Shown piece after piece: positions 23,521-31,869 of a stretch of DNA of 64,000 nucleotides (position 1 is the first letter of the stretch; each line of letters opens with the position of its first letter). Source of the DNA: CAYNEO01 sp964396245 (GTDB taxonomy: Bacteria; Zixibacteria; MSB-5A5; GN15; FEB-12); the NCBI GenBank assembly GCA_964396245.1, contig CAYNEO010000003.1:1-64000 (forward strand), in the 5' to 3' direction. Position numbers and translations under genes: made by a program. The notes under the pieces are model-generated. The model searched no databases. It worked only from the letters and a program-made list of their open reading frames with translations, and had not been told where the DNA came from.

Positions 23521-26513
23521 GGACCGTACTGAGTATCCTGCTCGCTTGATGTTGCCGCCTCACGAAGTCGCTGCTGCATTTGCCGCACACGCTGATCGTT
23601 CGGATTGGCTCTCAACCATTCCGTGAAGAGCCGGTCAAGATTTCCGTATTGCTTCTGGCTGATATACAATTTGGTCAACTCGTTAAGAGCGTTCTGGTCA
23701 CTCGGGCTGCGCTGCAGTATTCCACGAAGGATTATTTCGGCCTTGCTTATGTTTCCCTCTCTCCTGAGTGCCTGAGCATAACGCAACATAACATCGTCCG
23801 TCGAGCCAAACCGGGGATTCTCAGCCAGGCTGGCCAGGGAATCCAGATTATCCGCATCCAGGTACAGCGAAGCGAGGTAACCCACTGCCCTGTCATACTG
23901 CGGAATCTTATTAAGAATAAATCGGCACAACTGCGTGGCTTCTTCAATTTCGTGACGGTTCTGGAGGAAATCGACAGTCAGCATCATGGCATTGGCGATA
24001 TTCCTGATAGACCGGTCGTTGGCCTCATCCTTGTAAATTGTCGTATCGGCAAAGCCGCCGTATCGAAATCCCTCGGGTCCCTCATAGAGTTCGAGCGACC
24101 TGTCTATGTCGACACTCATGGAAATCCCGTGATCCTTGACATGGAAAACCATCCCCCGCTGCTCCATCAGGGAATCAATTGACTGCCCCTCGTACTGTCG
24201 ACTGCCCGGACTGACTGTCACCGAGAAATTCAGCGGCCGCTTGTCCCGTTCGTGGGTCATCAGGGCGTTGACCACCTGGTCCTGCAAACGATAGGTGGTG
24301 CCGTCGGGGGTGCGGTATGGCACGAGCCGTTCTATCTGTTCGTCGGTCCAGCCAAGTTTCAGTCCCTTGTCGTTCTTGAGCTGTTTGATGTACCAGTCGG
24401 TATTGGAAAGCGGGAGGCAAACCATAGCGACATCGGTTCTGACCTTGTAGACGTCCTGGAGACACCACAGCGGGAAGGTATCGTTATCTCCGCCGGTGAA
24501 CAGGACCGCGTTCGGGTCGGCGGAGACGAGGATATTCCAGGCGTAGTTGTACGCGATGTAATTGCGGGAGCGGTCGCACCGAAAGTGATTCCCGGCGTAG
24601 GCATAGATCGGCAGGAGGAATATCAGCGGGACAACGGCCAGCACAACATATTTCAGTCGCGGCATGTTCTTTGTCAGTTCGCGTGCAAACTGGACGAGCA
24701 TCGCCAGCCCGATACCGATTGCAAGGCCGAACAGGACAAAAAACGGCGTGAAGAAATAATCACGGTCACGCACCTCGATATGTATCTGCCGCGTACCGTC
24801 GGCAAAATTCATATATAACACCAGGCCAACCGAGGTCAGGAGGAGCAATATCAGAAACACCGTTCCGATAGCCGCTTTACGCCTTACCACCTCCCAGATG
24901 CCGAATAAACCGATGACGAACAGGATGAAAAATTTCGGGCCGCTCACGCCGTACTGCTCGTCGAAGAAACGCCAGAAGCCCATTCGCCGCATGTTGCCGA
25001 ACTGGTTTTTCCACTCTCCGCGTCGGACAAACATCCGCTCGACCATTCCCTCGGAGCCATACTGCTTTCGTTCGAGCAGGTTGATGGTCGTGGTCAGTCC
25101 CTCCGACGGATTACTCTGGTTGATGACCGGCGAGCGTGATGAGCGCACCGGCAGATAGACGTGGATCGAGTACCCGACGACGGTCAGGGCGACCATTGCG
25201 AGGGCGACTTTCCAGCTTGCCAGGTGGAGTTTTGCACCGAGCAGACTGATGAGTATTATCGAGACTACCAGACCGATCACGAACGGTTTCACACCGACAA
25301 TCACCAGTGAGACGGCTCCGACTGCAATCAGGACCGGCCAGCGAATATGGGTCCTGAGAAGCGTGACAAGAATCATGGTCAGCACCGCGCTGACGAAAAG
25401 AAACTCGACATAACCCCTGATATTGGATACGAGGATAATCGTCATGACGGCCGCGGCAAGGATGAAGAGAGACGCCGCCGACGTCAGTCGGTGGGCGTCG
25501 GTGGCCCTCTTGCCAAGCTGGCGATAGCGAACGAGATTGATTATGGCATATACCACGAGCCCGATCAGTCCGAGGACGCCTATCCAATTGAGGACCGCAG
25601 GCGGCTGCGAGGCAATCGCCCTTCCTCCGGAAGCCCCGGCTCTGACCGCCTGGACCATTACGGCATATACGGGCGCCATAGCGACAAGAAAACCGCCGCC
25701 GATCAGCAGGAGCGAACGCGGAATCTGATCGAAGGAGAACACGAAGAAGGCATAAAACACGGCGACGATGATTACCGGGACGAAGTACGGGACTTCATCG
25801 GGACGCGATGACATGGCAAAGACAAGATACAACTCCAGCACGACATAGGCTCCGATCATAAACCAGTATTTCGTCGGAGTGTCGTGGCGCATCATGAAAA
25901 TGAGTCCGGCCACGACGAAGATCATGAAGGCTGTCAGGTGGACGCCGACGCCGATGGTGGCCAGAAAAGTCGCCAGGAGCATATAGCGGTCTGCTTCGGG
26001 TGATCCGCGTCTTTCGAAGAATTTCAGCATCAGCCAGAAGACCAGCATAAAAAGCAGCATGGTAAGACCGTACACCTCGGCCTCGACCGAGTTTGACCAC
26101 TGCGTGAAACCGAACGCCATGAAAAAGGCGCCGGCGGCGGACCCGGCATAAATCAGAAATCTCGCGTAGGCGGAACGATCGCCACCAAACCACATGCGCA
26201 ACATGCGGACGCTGACAAGGTAGCCGAAAAATGCGGCGATAGCGTTGGAGAAAGCCGACAGGAAATTCACGCGGACAGCAATATCGCTGAACGGCGCGAG
26301 AATCGAGAAAATACGACCGATAATTGTGTACAGCGGATATCCGGGGGGATGAGGAATCCCGAGCACGTAACACGCCGATATGAATTCACCGCAGTCCCAT
26401 AAGGAAAGGGTGGGCGCCATCGTGAAGACGTAGGCGGTAGCGGTGACTGCCAGCACACCCAGCGCCACCGCGGCGTTTGCTCTGTCAAAAGATCTCGAGG
26501 AAGCGGTTTCCAT
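23517..26513 (-). CDS. DUF2723 (TMEM260-like) membrane glycosyltransferase with TPR tail
   Basis: This 998-aa protein has multiple membrane helices over about 1-640. The family signature is near the N-terminus: MAPTLSLWDCGEFISACYVL and GIPHPPGYPLYTIIGR, with the Asp/Glu pair in a luminal loop as in GT-C enzymes. A later soluble part has DNDTFPLWCLQDVYKVRTDV. Residues about 840-985 are TPR-like (YDRAVGYLASLYLDADNLDS and similar). The human relative TMEM260 is a protein O-mannosyltransferase, so a role in glycosylating exported proteins is likely but not shown. It heads a three-gene operon; no strong ribosome-binding site is seen. Confidence 0.88.
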   Translation of the reverse strand: METASSRSFDRANAAVALGVLAVTATAYVFTMAPTLSLWDCGEFISACYVLGIPHPPGYPLYTIIGRIFSILAPFSDIAVRVNFLSAFSNAIAAFFGYLVSVRMLRMWFGGDRSAYARFLIYAGSAAGAFFMAFGFTQWSNSVEAEVYGLTMLLFMLVFWLMLKFFERRGSPEADRYMLLATFLATIGVGVHLTAFMIFVVAGLIFMMRHDTPTKYWFMIGAYVVLELYLVFAMSSRPDEVPYFVPVIIVAVFYAFFVFSFDQIPRSLLLIGGGFLVAMAPVYAVMVQAVRAGASGGRAIASQPPAVLNWIGVLGLIGLVVYAIINLVRYRQLGKRATDAHRLTSAASLFILAAAVMTIILVSNIRGYVEFLFVSAVLTMILVTLLRTHIRWPVLIAVGAVSLVIVGVKPFVIGLVVSIILISLLGAKLHLASWKVALAMVALTVVGYSIHVYLPVRSSRSPVINQSNPSEGLTTTINLLERKQYGSEGMVERMFVRRGEWKNQFGNMRRMGFWRFFDEQYGVSGPKFFILFVIGLFGIWEVVRRKAAIGTVFLILLLLTSVGLVLYMNFADGTRQIHIEVRDRDYFFTPFFVLFGLAIGIGLAMLVQFARELTKNMPRLKYVVLAVVPLIFLLPIYAYAGNHFRCDRSRNYIAYNYAWNILVSADPNAVLFTGGDNDTFPLWCLQDVYKVRTDVAMVCLPLSNTDWYIKQLKNDKGLKLGWTDEQIERLVPYRTPDGTTYRLQDQVVNALMTHERDKRPLNFSVTVSPGSRQYEGQSIDSLMEQRGMVFHVKDHGISMSVDIDRSLELYEGPEGFRYGGFADTTIYKDEANDRSIRNIANAMMLTVDFLQNRHEIEEATQLCRFILNKIPQYDRAVGYLASLYLDADNLDSLASLAENPRFGSTDDVMLRYAQALRREGNISKAEIILRGILQRSPSDQNALNELTKLYISQKQYGNLDRLFTEWLRANPNDQRVRQMQQRLREAATSSEQDTQYGP

Positions 26514-26649
26514 TCAGGGACTTACTTGTAGCGGTCAGATTCATCCGGTCACGATAATTCTACCGGCCGGTCTCGTAAAGGTTGTAAATATAATCCTTTT
26601 GCCGAGGCTGTCCAGTTTAATTCCCGGCAGATATCTGTGCAATCCTGCG

Positions 26650-27075
26650 CTACATTTCCCCTGACTTTTCCGCGTCTTTGACATAACGGTCAAGGATCCC
26701 GTTAATGAAGGCTGAAGATTGCCTGGTGGAAAATTTTTTCCCCAACTCGATCGCTTCGTTAATGGCTACTTTAATTGGAATATCCGGCATGCTCTTCAAT
26801 TCGACGAGCGCCATCTGCAGGATAATGCGGTCGATTACGGCGATACGGTCGACGTCCCAGTTTTCCGCGAGTTTCGCGATAATCCCGTCGGCCCAATCCT
26901 TCTGCTTCCACACGGCGAGGAAATATTCCCGCGCGAAAGCGAGATGTCTTTCCGAGAGGACTCCGTCGTCACCGATGGTCACGAGAATCTGATCGGGATC
27001 GATTTCACCGATCTCGGCTGCATACAGGCGTTTTAGCACCAGCTCCCGGGCCAGGTGGCGCGGAGATTCGCCCAT
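26650..27075 (-). CDS. nusB: transcription antitermination factor NusB
   Basis: This 141-aa all-helical RNA-binding protein works with NusE/S10 in rRNA antitermination. The family pattern is clear: RHLARELVLKRLYAAE at the start, NWDVDRIAVIDRIILQMALV in the middle, and IPIKVAINEAIELGKKFST then SAFINGILDRYVKD at the end. It starts 5 bp after ribH and is the last gene of the riboflavin operon, a common arrangement in bacteria. Its expression would therefore also fall under the FMN riboswitch unless an internal promoter exists. Confidence 0.96.
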   Translation of the reverse strand: MGESPRHLARELVLKRLYAAEIGEIDPDQILVTIGDDGVLSERHLAFAREYFLAVWKQKDWADGIIAKLAENWDVDRIAVIDRIILQMALVELKSMPDIPIKVAINEAIELGKKFSTRQSSAFINGILDRYVKDAEKSGEM

Positions 27076-27079
27076 GCGA

Positions 27080-27550
27080 CTACCCGATAGCCTTGTACAG
27101 GTTCACCATCTCGATTGCCGCTTCAGCCGCCTGCCAGCCTTTATTCCCCGCCTTGGTTCCCGAACGCTCGATAGCCTGTTCGAGGGTGTCCGCCGTGATA
27201 AGACCGTAGATAACGGGTTTGCCGGTCTCCAGCGACAGCTTGGCGATCCCTTTCGACGCTTCGGCGGCGATATAATTAAAATGCGGCGTGTCTCCGCGCA
27301 CGAGCGCACCGAGACAGATGACACAGTCATACTTACCCGATTTGACCATGTGCGACGCGGCATACGGGATCTCAAACGAGCCGGGCACCCACGCCACACT
27401 GATCGCGTCATCACTGCCGCCGTGGCGGACCAGACAATCGATTGCGCCTTCCAGCAGTTTATCTGTCAGGAAATTGTTGAAACGGCTGACAACGATGCCA
27501 ACCTTGACGCCGGAGGCATCCAGCTTACCTTCGAACTTGTGAATACTCAT
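27080..27550 (-). CDS. ribH: 6,7-dimethyl-8-ribityllumazine synthase
   Basis: This 156-aa enzyme condenses the ribityl pyrimidine made by RibD with dihydroxybutanone phosphate from RibBA. The family motifs are visible: VGIVVSRFNNFLTDKLLEGA, VPGSFEIPYAASHM, CLGALVRGDTPHFNYIAAEA and GLITADTLEQAIERSGTKAG with the NKG that follows. Length is typical of a capsid-forming lumazine synthase. It is 9 bp after ribBA on the same strand. Confidence 0.97.
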   Translation of the reverse strand: MSIHKFEGKLDASGVKVGIVVSRFNNFLTDKLLEGAIDCLVRHGGSDDAISVAWVPGSFEIPYAASHMVKSGKYDCVICLGALVRGDTPHFNYIAAEASKGIAKLSLETGKPVIYGLITADTLEQAIERSGTKAGNKGWQAAEAAIEMVNLYKAIG

Positions 27551-27559
27551 CGTATACCC

Positions 27560-28780
27560 TCAGTTTTTTCTCATTGCCAGCAGATGGCCCATCTTCTCAC
27601 GTTTCGTTTCGAGATAAAAGGCATTGTACTCGCACGGTTCAATCTCGAGCGGGACACGGTCGACTATTTCCAGGCCGTATCCTTTGAGGCCGATTACTTT
27701 CTTGGGATTGTTGGTCATCAGGCGGATCGATGTCAGGCCGAGATCAACCAGAATCTGCGCGCCCACGCCGTAATCTCTCAGGTCCGGTTTGAATCCGAGC
27801 TCTTCATTTGCCTGCACGGTGTCAAACCCGTTTTCCTGCAGATGGTACGCGAGCAATTTGTTCGCAAGCCCGATGCCTCTCCCCTCCTGTCGCATGTACA
27901 GAACGACGCCGAGGCCTTCCTTTTCAATCATCTTCAGTGCAGTGTGCAGCTGCTCGCCGCAGTCACAGCGGCATGAGCCGAACACGTCGCCTGTCAGGCA
28001 ACTGGAGTGTACCCGCACCAGGACGTCCTGCTTGCCTCTCACGTCGCCTTTGGTGATGGCCAGGTGATGGTGATCATCAACCTGTGACTTGTACAGGTGA
28101 CACTGGAAGTTGCCGAACTCGGTCGGGAAATTGACTGTGGTGATTCGTTCGACGAGCCTCTCGTTCATCCGCCGATAGGCAATCAGGTCACGGATAGTGA
28201 TCATCTTCAGCCCGAAACGCCGGGCGACCTGGTAGAGTTTCGGTACCCGCGCCATGTTGCCGTCATCATCCATAACTTCGCAGAGAACGCCGGCCGGTTT
28301 CAGCCCCGCTAAACGGGCGAGGTCGACCGCCGCTTCGGTGTGACCCGCGCGCCGAAGTACGCCGCCCTGAACCGCATGCAGCGGGAATACGTGACCGGGG
28401 CGACCAAGATCATCCGGGGTAGTGTTGTCGTCGACCAGCGCCTTGATCGTTATGGCGCGGTCGAAGGCCGATATACCGGTTGTGGTGCCTTTTAGCGCAT
28501 CCACCGACACCGTAAAGCGGGTCCCGAGCGGCGCGGTGTTGTTCTCCACCATCGGGTGCAGGCGGAGTTTTTCAATTCTATCGTCGGTCAGGCTGGTACA
28601 GACCAGTCCGCGGCCGTGCGTCACGACGAAATTTATCGCTTCCGGGGTCACTTTTTCGGCCGCCATGATGAGATCGCCTTCGTTTTCACGGTCTTCGTCA
28701 TCGACGACGATGATGATTTTCCCCTGCCGGATATCCTCGATTGCCTCGGGGATCGTGTTGAATGTTATATCGCCAGACAT
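27560..28780 (-). CDS. ribBA: bifunctional DHBP synthase / GTP cyclohydrolase II
   Basis: This is a 406-aa two-domain enzyme. Residues about 1-200 are RibB (VDDEDRENEGDLIMAAEKVT, THGRGLVC, DRAITIKAL and RPGHVFPLHAVQGGVL with the HTEA motif). About 205-406 is RibA (zinc site CLTGDVFGSCRCDCG and YMRQEGRGIGLANKL). Together they supply both branches of riboflavin precursor synthesis. The ATG at 28780 lies one base after the ribE stop (TAACATG) and begins the domain; the frame also runs to a GTG at 28792. Confidence 0.96.
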   Translation of the reverse strand: MSGDITFNTIPEAIEDIRQGKIIIVVDDEDRENEGDLIMAAEKVTPEAINFVVTHGRGLVCTSLTDDRIEKLRLHPMVENNTAPLGTRFTVSVDALKGTTTGISAFDRAITIKALVDDNTTPDDLGRPGHVFPLHAVQGGVLRRAGHTEAAVDLARLAGLKPAGVLCEVMDDDGNMARVPKLYQVARRFGLKMITIRDLIAYRRMNERLVERITTVNFPTEFGNFQCHLYKSQVDDHHHLAITKGDVRGKQDVLVRVHSSCLTGDVFGSCRCDCGEQLHTALKMIEKEGLGVVLYMRQEGRGIGLANKLLAYHLQENGFDTVQANEELGFKPDLRDYGVGAQILVDLGLTSIRLMTNNPKKVIGLKGYGLEIVDRVPLEIEPCEYNAFYLETKREKMGHLLAMRKN

Positions 28781-28781
28781 G

Positions 28782-29417
28782 TTACCAACCACTTTCTAAG
28801 AGTTTATCTTTTGTCAGGCCGGTGCCGTGATTAACGCCGGTCATTTTCACGATGTATTTTCCAATAAGGTCAAATTCCAGATTCACCTGTTGCCCACTAT
28901 TCAGTTCGTTGAGTGTGGTCGATTTCCACGTGTGCGGAATCATGTTCACCGAAAGCCAGCCGGAGCGGCTTTTGTTGACAGTCAGCGAAACGCCGTTGAT
29001 CGAGATCGAGCCCTTGTCGATCACGTACCGATCGAATTCCGGGTCAAACGCGATCGCCAGCTCCTGCGATTCACCAATCGGTCGAACATAGTCCACCGTC
29101 CCGGCAATATCGATATGACCGCTGACAAAATGCCCGCCGAGCCGGCTGCCGACCTGCAATGCCCGCTCAAGGTTTATCCGCCTGCCAATCTTGTAGCCGC
29201 CCAGCGTCGTGCGTTTCAGCGTTTCCTGCGATGCCTCGACAACGAACGAGTCATGGTTGATGAACACGACCGTCAGGCACGGCCCATCACAGGCGATTGA
29301 CTCACCCAACTGTATCTCATGGCTCGGCAGATCGGAACCGATCGTGATAATGCGGTAATTACCCCTGTCTTTCAGTTCCTTGATCGTGCCGACCGTTTCA
29401 ACAATTCCGGTAAACAT
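28782..29417 (-). CDS. ribE: riboflavin synthase alpha subunit
   Basis: This 211-aa enzyme dismutates two lumazines to riboflavin. Two lumazine-binding repeats are present: MFTGIVETVGTI with GESIACDGPCLTV and the second with SGHIDIAGTV and KGSISINGVSLTV. The ATG at 29417 starts the invariant MFTGIVE; another ATG directly precedes it, and AAAGGAAA sits just upstream. The start overlaps the ribD stop. Confidence 0.96.
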   Translation of the reverse strand: MFTGIVETVGTIKELKDRGNYRIITIGSDLPSHEIQLGESIACDGPCLTVVFINHDSFVVEASQETLKRTTLGGYKIGRRINLERALQVGSRLGGHFVSGHIDIAGTVDYVRPIGESQELAIAFDPEFDRYVIDKGSISINGVSLTVNKSRSGWLSVNMIPHTWKSTTLNELNSGQQVNLEFDLIGKYIVKMTGVNHGTGLTKDKLLESGW

Positions 29418-30523
29418 CATTTTCCTTTCTTTGCCGGGTATCCTGTAACGATGATATCCCGGCCGACTCGTTCGCATGACGACCGTTCGAGCTCAATCGC
29501 CCGTGACAGCCGCCGTATTCCAAGATCGCCCACAGCATTGATACCGTCACCGATGAGTTTGGGCGAAATAATCGTGATATATTTGTCAACCAGGTTGTGC
29601 TTCAAGAACGCGGTTGAGAGGCTCCGGCCACCCTCGACAAGGAGCGAACGAAAACCGAATTCATCGGCCTTCTTCATGAAATCATCGAGGTCGATCAGGC
29701 CGTCACGAGATGTTTTCAATTCCCAGTAAATCAGGTCTCCCTTGCGCCGCCGTCGCGAGAAGCGTTCGGCCGATTCCGCCGAAGTTGCGACTATTGTTTT
29801 CCGGTCGGTATTGTTGTCAAGCAGATGACAGTGTTTCGGAAAACGAAGTGAGCTTGATACAACTATCCGATAGGGATTGCGCCCCCTGACATGACGCACG
29901 GTCAGCGATGGATTGTCGGCTCGGACCGTGCCCATCCCCACCACGACGGCATCGACCTCGGCGCGAATCCGGTGCCCGTATTTCAAGGCTTCGGAGCCGG
30001 ATATCCATTGGGAGTCGCCGGTTGAGGTGGCAATTCTTCCATCGATTGTCTGGGCCGTCTTGACAACGACAAACGGGCGGCCTTTCTGGTGGTAGCTGAG
30101 ATACGCTTCGTTTAATTGCCGGGCCTGATCGCCGAGCAGCCCTTTGTCGACCTTGAGCCCTGCTCTTCTCAATCGCGCCGCCCCTTTTCCATTGACAAGC
30201 GGGTTGGGGTCTTTGGCGGCGTAGACAACCCGGGCTATACCGGCATCGATGATAGCGTCGGTGCAGGGACCGGTTCGGCCGCGATGGCAGCAGGGTTCGA
30301 GGGACACGTAGAGGGTGGCGCCGGCGGCTTTCGGACCGGCCTTTTTGAGGGCCATAATTTCGGCATGCTCGGCTCCCACCTGACGGTGGTAGCCCTCAGA
30401 AACTACACGGCCGTTCTTGACAAGGACAGCGCCCACCATCGGGTTTGGTGACGTTTTGCCCCGTCCCTTTTCCGCGAGCTCCAGCGCCCGGGCCATGTAC
30501 TTCTGTTCGGCCGATGTGGCCAT
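29417..30523 (-). CDS. ribD: bifunctional riboflavin deaminase/reductase RibD
   Basis: This 368-aa enzyme has an N-terminal zinc deaminase domain (MARALELAEKGRGKTSPNPM, HAEIMAL and PCCHRGRTGPC) and a C-terminal NADPH reductase domain (VVVKTAQTIDGRIATSTGDS, GTVRADNPSLTVR and LLVEGGRSLSTAFL). It converts the GTP cyclohydrolase II product to ribityl-aminouracil phosphate. The ATG at 30523 is used: it is the first codon after the terminator T tract, and the frame upstream runs into the riboswitch and cannot be coding. It is first in ribD-ribE-ribBA-ribH-nusB, under direct FMN control. Confidence 0.96.
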   Translation of the reverse strand: MATSAEQKYMARALELAEKGRGKTSPNPMVGAVLVKNGRVVSEGYHRQVGAEHAEIMALKKAGPKAAGATLYVSLEPCCHRGRTGPCTDAIIDAGIARVVYAAKDPNPLVNGKGAARLRRAGLKVDKGLLGDQARQLNEAYLSYHQKGRPFVVVKTAQTIDGRIATSTGDSQWISGSEALKYGHRIRAEVDAVVVGMGTVRADNPSLTVRHVRGRNPYRIVVSSSLRFPKHCHLLDNNTDRKTIVATSAESAERFSRRRRKGDLIYWELKTSRDGLIDLDDFMKKADEFGFRSLLVEGGRSLSTAFLKHNLVDKYITIISPKLIGDGINAVGDLGIRRLSRAIELERSSCERVGRDIIVTGYPAKKGK

Positions 30524-30524
30524 C

Positions 30525-30551
30525 AAAAAACCCCGTAAGCAGGCTTCGGGG
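30525..30551 (-). terminator. conditional terminator of the FMN riboswitch
   Basis: On the minus strand a CCCCG/CGGGG stem (30547-30551 with 30531-30535), extended by AAGC/GCTT-type pairs, is followed by TTTTTTG and then the ribD ATG. Its 5' arm lies in an 11-nt segment (30544-30554) fully complementary to 30701-30711 in the aptamer P1 strand, so antitermination and termination exclude each other. The GGGG that could serve ribD as ribosome-binding site is inside the stem. Confidence 0.85.
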
Positions 30552-30595
30552 TAATGGGACGCACCAGACACAGCACACACTGTGACCGTGCTGTC

Positions 30596-30714
30596 AATCT
30601 TCTCCCATCCGGACTATTGCCGTCGGCGCCTGAATTGCACAGGCTCAGCCAATTTTCTCATCGGCTCGCGGGCTTTCACCGCCGGTTAAGGAATTCCACC
30701 TTACCCCGAAGATT
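30596..30714 (-). ncRNA. FMN riboswitch (RFN element)
   Basis: On the minus strand the conserved RFN blocks occur in order: AATCTTCGGGG, GGTGGAATTCC, ACCGGCGGTGAAAGCCCGCG, AGCC, GCCGACGGCAATAGTCCGGA and TGGGAGAAGATT. P1 is formed by AATCTTC with GAAGATT. It binds FMN and lowers expression of the riboflavin operon. The expression platform is the terminator 45 nt downstream, next to the ribD start. The insertion between P1 and the terminator holds GACAGCACGGTCACAGTGTG, which can also pair locally. Confidence 0.97.
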
Positions 30715-30721
30715 TTGACTC

Positions 30722-30749
30722 AATATACGTATTTTGGAGCAAAAAGCAA
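30722..30749 (-). promoter_or_regulatory. promoter of the riboflavin operon
   Basis: On the minus strand TTGCTT (30744-30749) is followed after 16 bp by TATATT (30722-30727). The predicted start lies a few bases before the aptamer P1, so the riboswitch begins near the transcript's 5' end. Confidence 0.7.
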
Positions 30750-30987
30750 TACAATTTTTTGTGAAAAAAGTAATTTGCTCCGAATTTCGCCGGAGCTATC
30801 AAACACTCGTACTGGCTTATAAATCAATAACATAACTATTTTGGCTAAAAAATCATCTGGATTCTAATGAGTGGTGAGTCGATACTTACCTCCTCCGATC
30901 ACTCAACTGCGGCCTAAAGACCGGACCTTGAGTATCCGAATTCTGAGGTAGAGCCTGAAAGACAGCAACCGAGGGGTACGCGATATC

Positions 30988-31149
30988 GTGCAGAAAATAG
31001 CTACCATAGGTGGAGCAACAGTTGGCGGCTGGGTGGGATGGTGGCTCGGTTCGCAGGTCGGGCTGGTTACCGGTTATTTCCTGAGTGTCATCGGCACCGG
31101 CTTCGGTATTTATGCCGGACGGCGATGGCTCCGGCAGTACTTCGAATAG
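30988..31149 (+). CDS. 53-aa glycine-rich membrane miniprotein
   Basis: A GTG-started frame encodes 53 residues: MQKIATIGGATVGGWVGWWL, then GSQVGLVTGYFLSVIGTGFG and a basic aromatic end IYAGRRWLRQYFE. Two hydrophobic stretches with Gly at small-residue spacing look like a glycine-zipper hairpin with positive residues at the cytosolic end. GAGGGG lies about 12 nt upstream. I recall similar small proteins of unknown function in FCB genomes but cannot name a family. The gene converges on the heavy-metal gene. Glycine-zipper pairs are common in membrane pores, antitoxin-controlled toxins and structural peptides; no partner is visible here. Confidence 0.6.
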   Translation: MQKIATIGGATVGGWVGWWLGSQVGLVTGYFLSVIGTGFGIYAGRRWLRQYFE

Positions 31150-31163
31150 ACTCCCCAGAACGG

Positions 31164-31194
31164 AAACAAAAAAAGGCGGGACATAAGCCCCGCC
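31164..31194 (-). terminator. terminator of the heavy-metal-binding protein gene
   Basis: A 6-bp GGCGGG/CCCGCC stem (31175-31180, 31189-31194) is followed on the minus strand by a run of seven T and TGTTT. It lies 24 bp beyond the stop at 31218. The + side has no T tract. Confidence 0.85.
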
Positions 31195-31217
31195 CCTATC
31201 CAGCCAGAAAGCAGCTA

Positions 31218-31730
31218 TTACTTCTTTCCAGCGCATCCTTTTTTGGCCGCCGGACATGTGGGAGGACATCCGGGCGGGACCTGGCTGTCTGCCTCAGTGG
31301 TTTTGGCGACAGCCGGCACAACTTCGGCTTTATATCCTTTGTCGGTGACCGCCTTGGTCAACGTCTCATTGGAGGATTCCTTCTGATTGACGCAAACCAG
31401 GGCGAGCCCTTCCTGGTAGTCGACTTTCACGACCTTGTAGACACCGGGGACCTTTTCAAGCGCCGCCGAAACCGATTGCTCACAGCCGCCGCAGGTCATG
31501 CCTTCAACCGACAGTTTGACCACGCCGCAATTCTCCTGGTGCGGGCAGAGTTGATTGAATTCTTCGACCGTCATCCCGCAGAGTTTCGCACATTCTTCGG
31601 CGGACATACCGCATTTGGCAGACTTGATTTCGGCCTGTGTCTTTTCCGTTTCGTTTTCTGAATAAACAACCCCCGCAACCGCCAGCATGAGAACCGCCAG
31701 CATTCCGAATACCATAAACCTCTTGACCAT
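31218..31730 (-). CDS. exported heavy-metal-associated (HMA) domain protein
   Basis: This 170-aa protein has a signal peptide (MVKRFMVFGMLAVLMLAVAG). A Cys-rich segment follows at about 39-68 (CGMSAEECAKLCGM and LCPHQENCG). One HMA domain covers about 70-137, with the metal motif GMTCGGCEQ (Cys80, Cys83). A Pro/Cys tail (PPGCPPTCPAAKKGC) ends the chain. It probably binds Cu(I) or a similar soft metal in the periplasm or at the envelope; the two extra Cys clusters add sites. AGAGGAG is 5 nt before the ATG. A promoter with a palindrome over its -10 lies upstream, which suggests metal-responsive repression. No metal ATPase or regulator is adjacent. Confidence 0.88.
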   Translation of the reverse strand: MVKRFMVFGMLAVLMLAVAGVVYSENETEKTQAEIKSAKCGMSAEECAKLCGMTVEEFNQLCPHQENCGVVKLSVEGMTCGGCEQSVSAALEKVPGVYKVVKVDYQEGLALVCVNQKESSNETLTKAVTDKGYKAEVVPAVAKTTEADSQVPPGCPPTCPAAKKGCAGKK

Positions 31731-31762
31731 GTAACTCCTCTGATGAATTGATTGGCAAAATC

Positions 31763-31797
31763 GATACTAATATAGTATCAGATGTCGCCGGCGTAAA
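31763..31797 (-). promoter_or_regulatory. promoter and palindromic operator of the HMA protein gene
   Basis: On the minus strand TTTACG (31792-31797) and TATATT (31769-31774) are 17 bp apart. A perfect 7-3-7 inverted repeat, GATACTA/TAGTATC at 31763-31779, covers the -10. This placement fits a repressor that blocks RNA polymerase. I cannot assign the repressor family. Confidence 0.5.
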
Positions 31798-31832
31798 GGA
31801 AGAAATTACGGCCCGGCGAAAGAAACCGGGCC
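31798..31832 (-). terminator. terminator of the GAF-domain gene
   Basis: A 7-bp GGCCCGG/CCGGGCC stem (31810-31816, 31826-31832) is followed on the minus strand by TAATTTCTT. It lies 38 bp beyond the stop at 31870 and just before the HMA promoter. Confidence 0.7.
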
Positions 31833-31869
31833 TTGCGTTGGAAAGATTTTGATTGGTTTCGAAATACCT

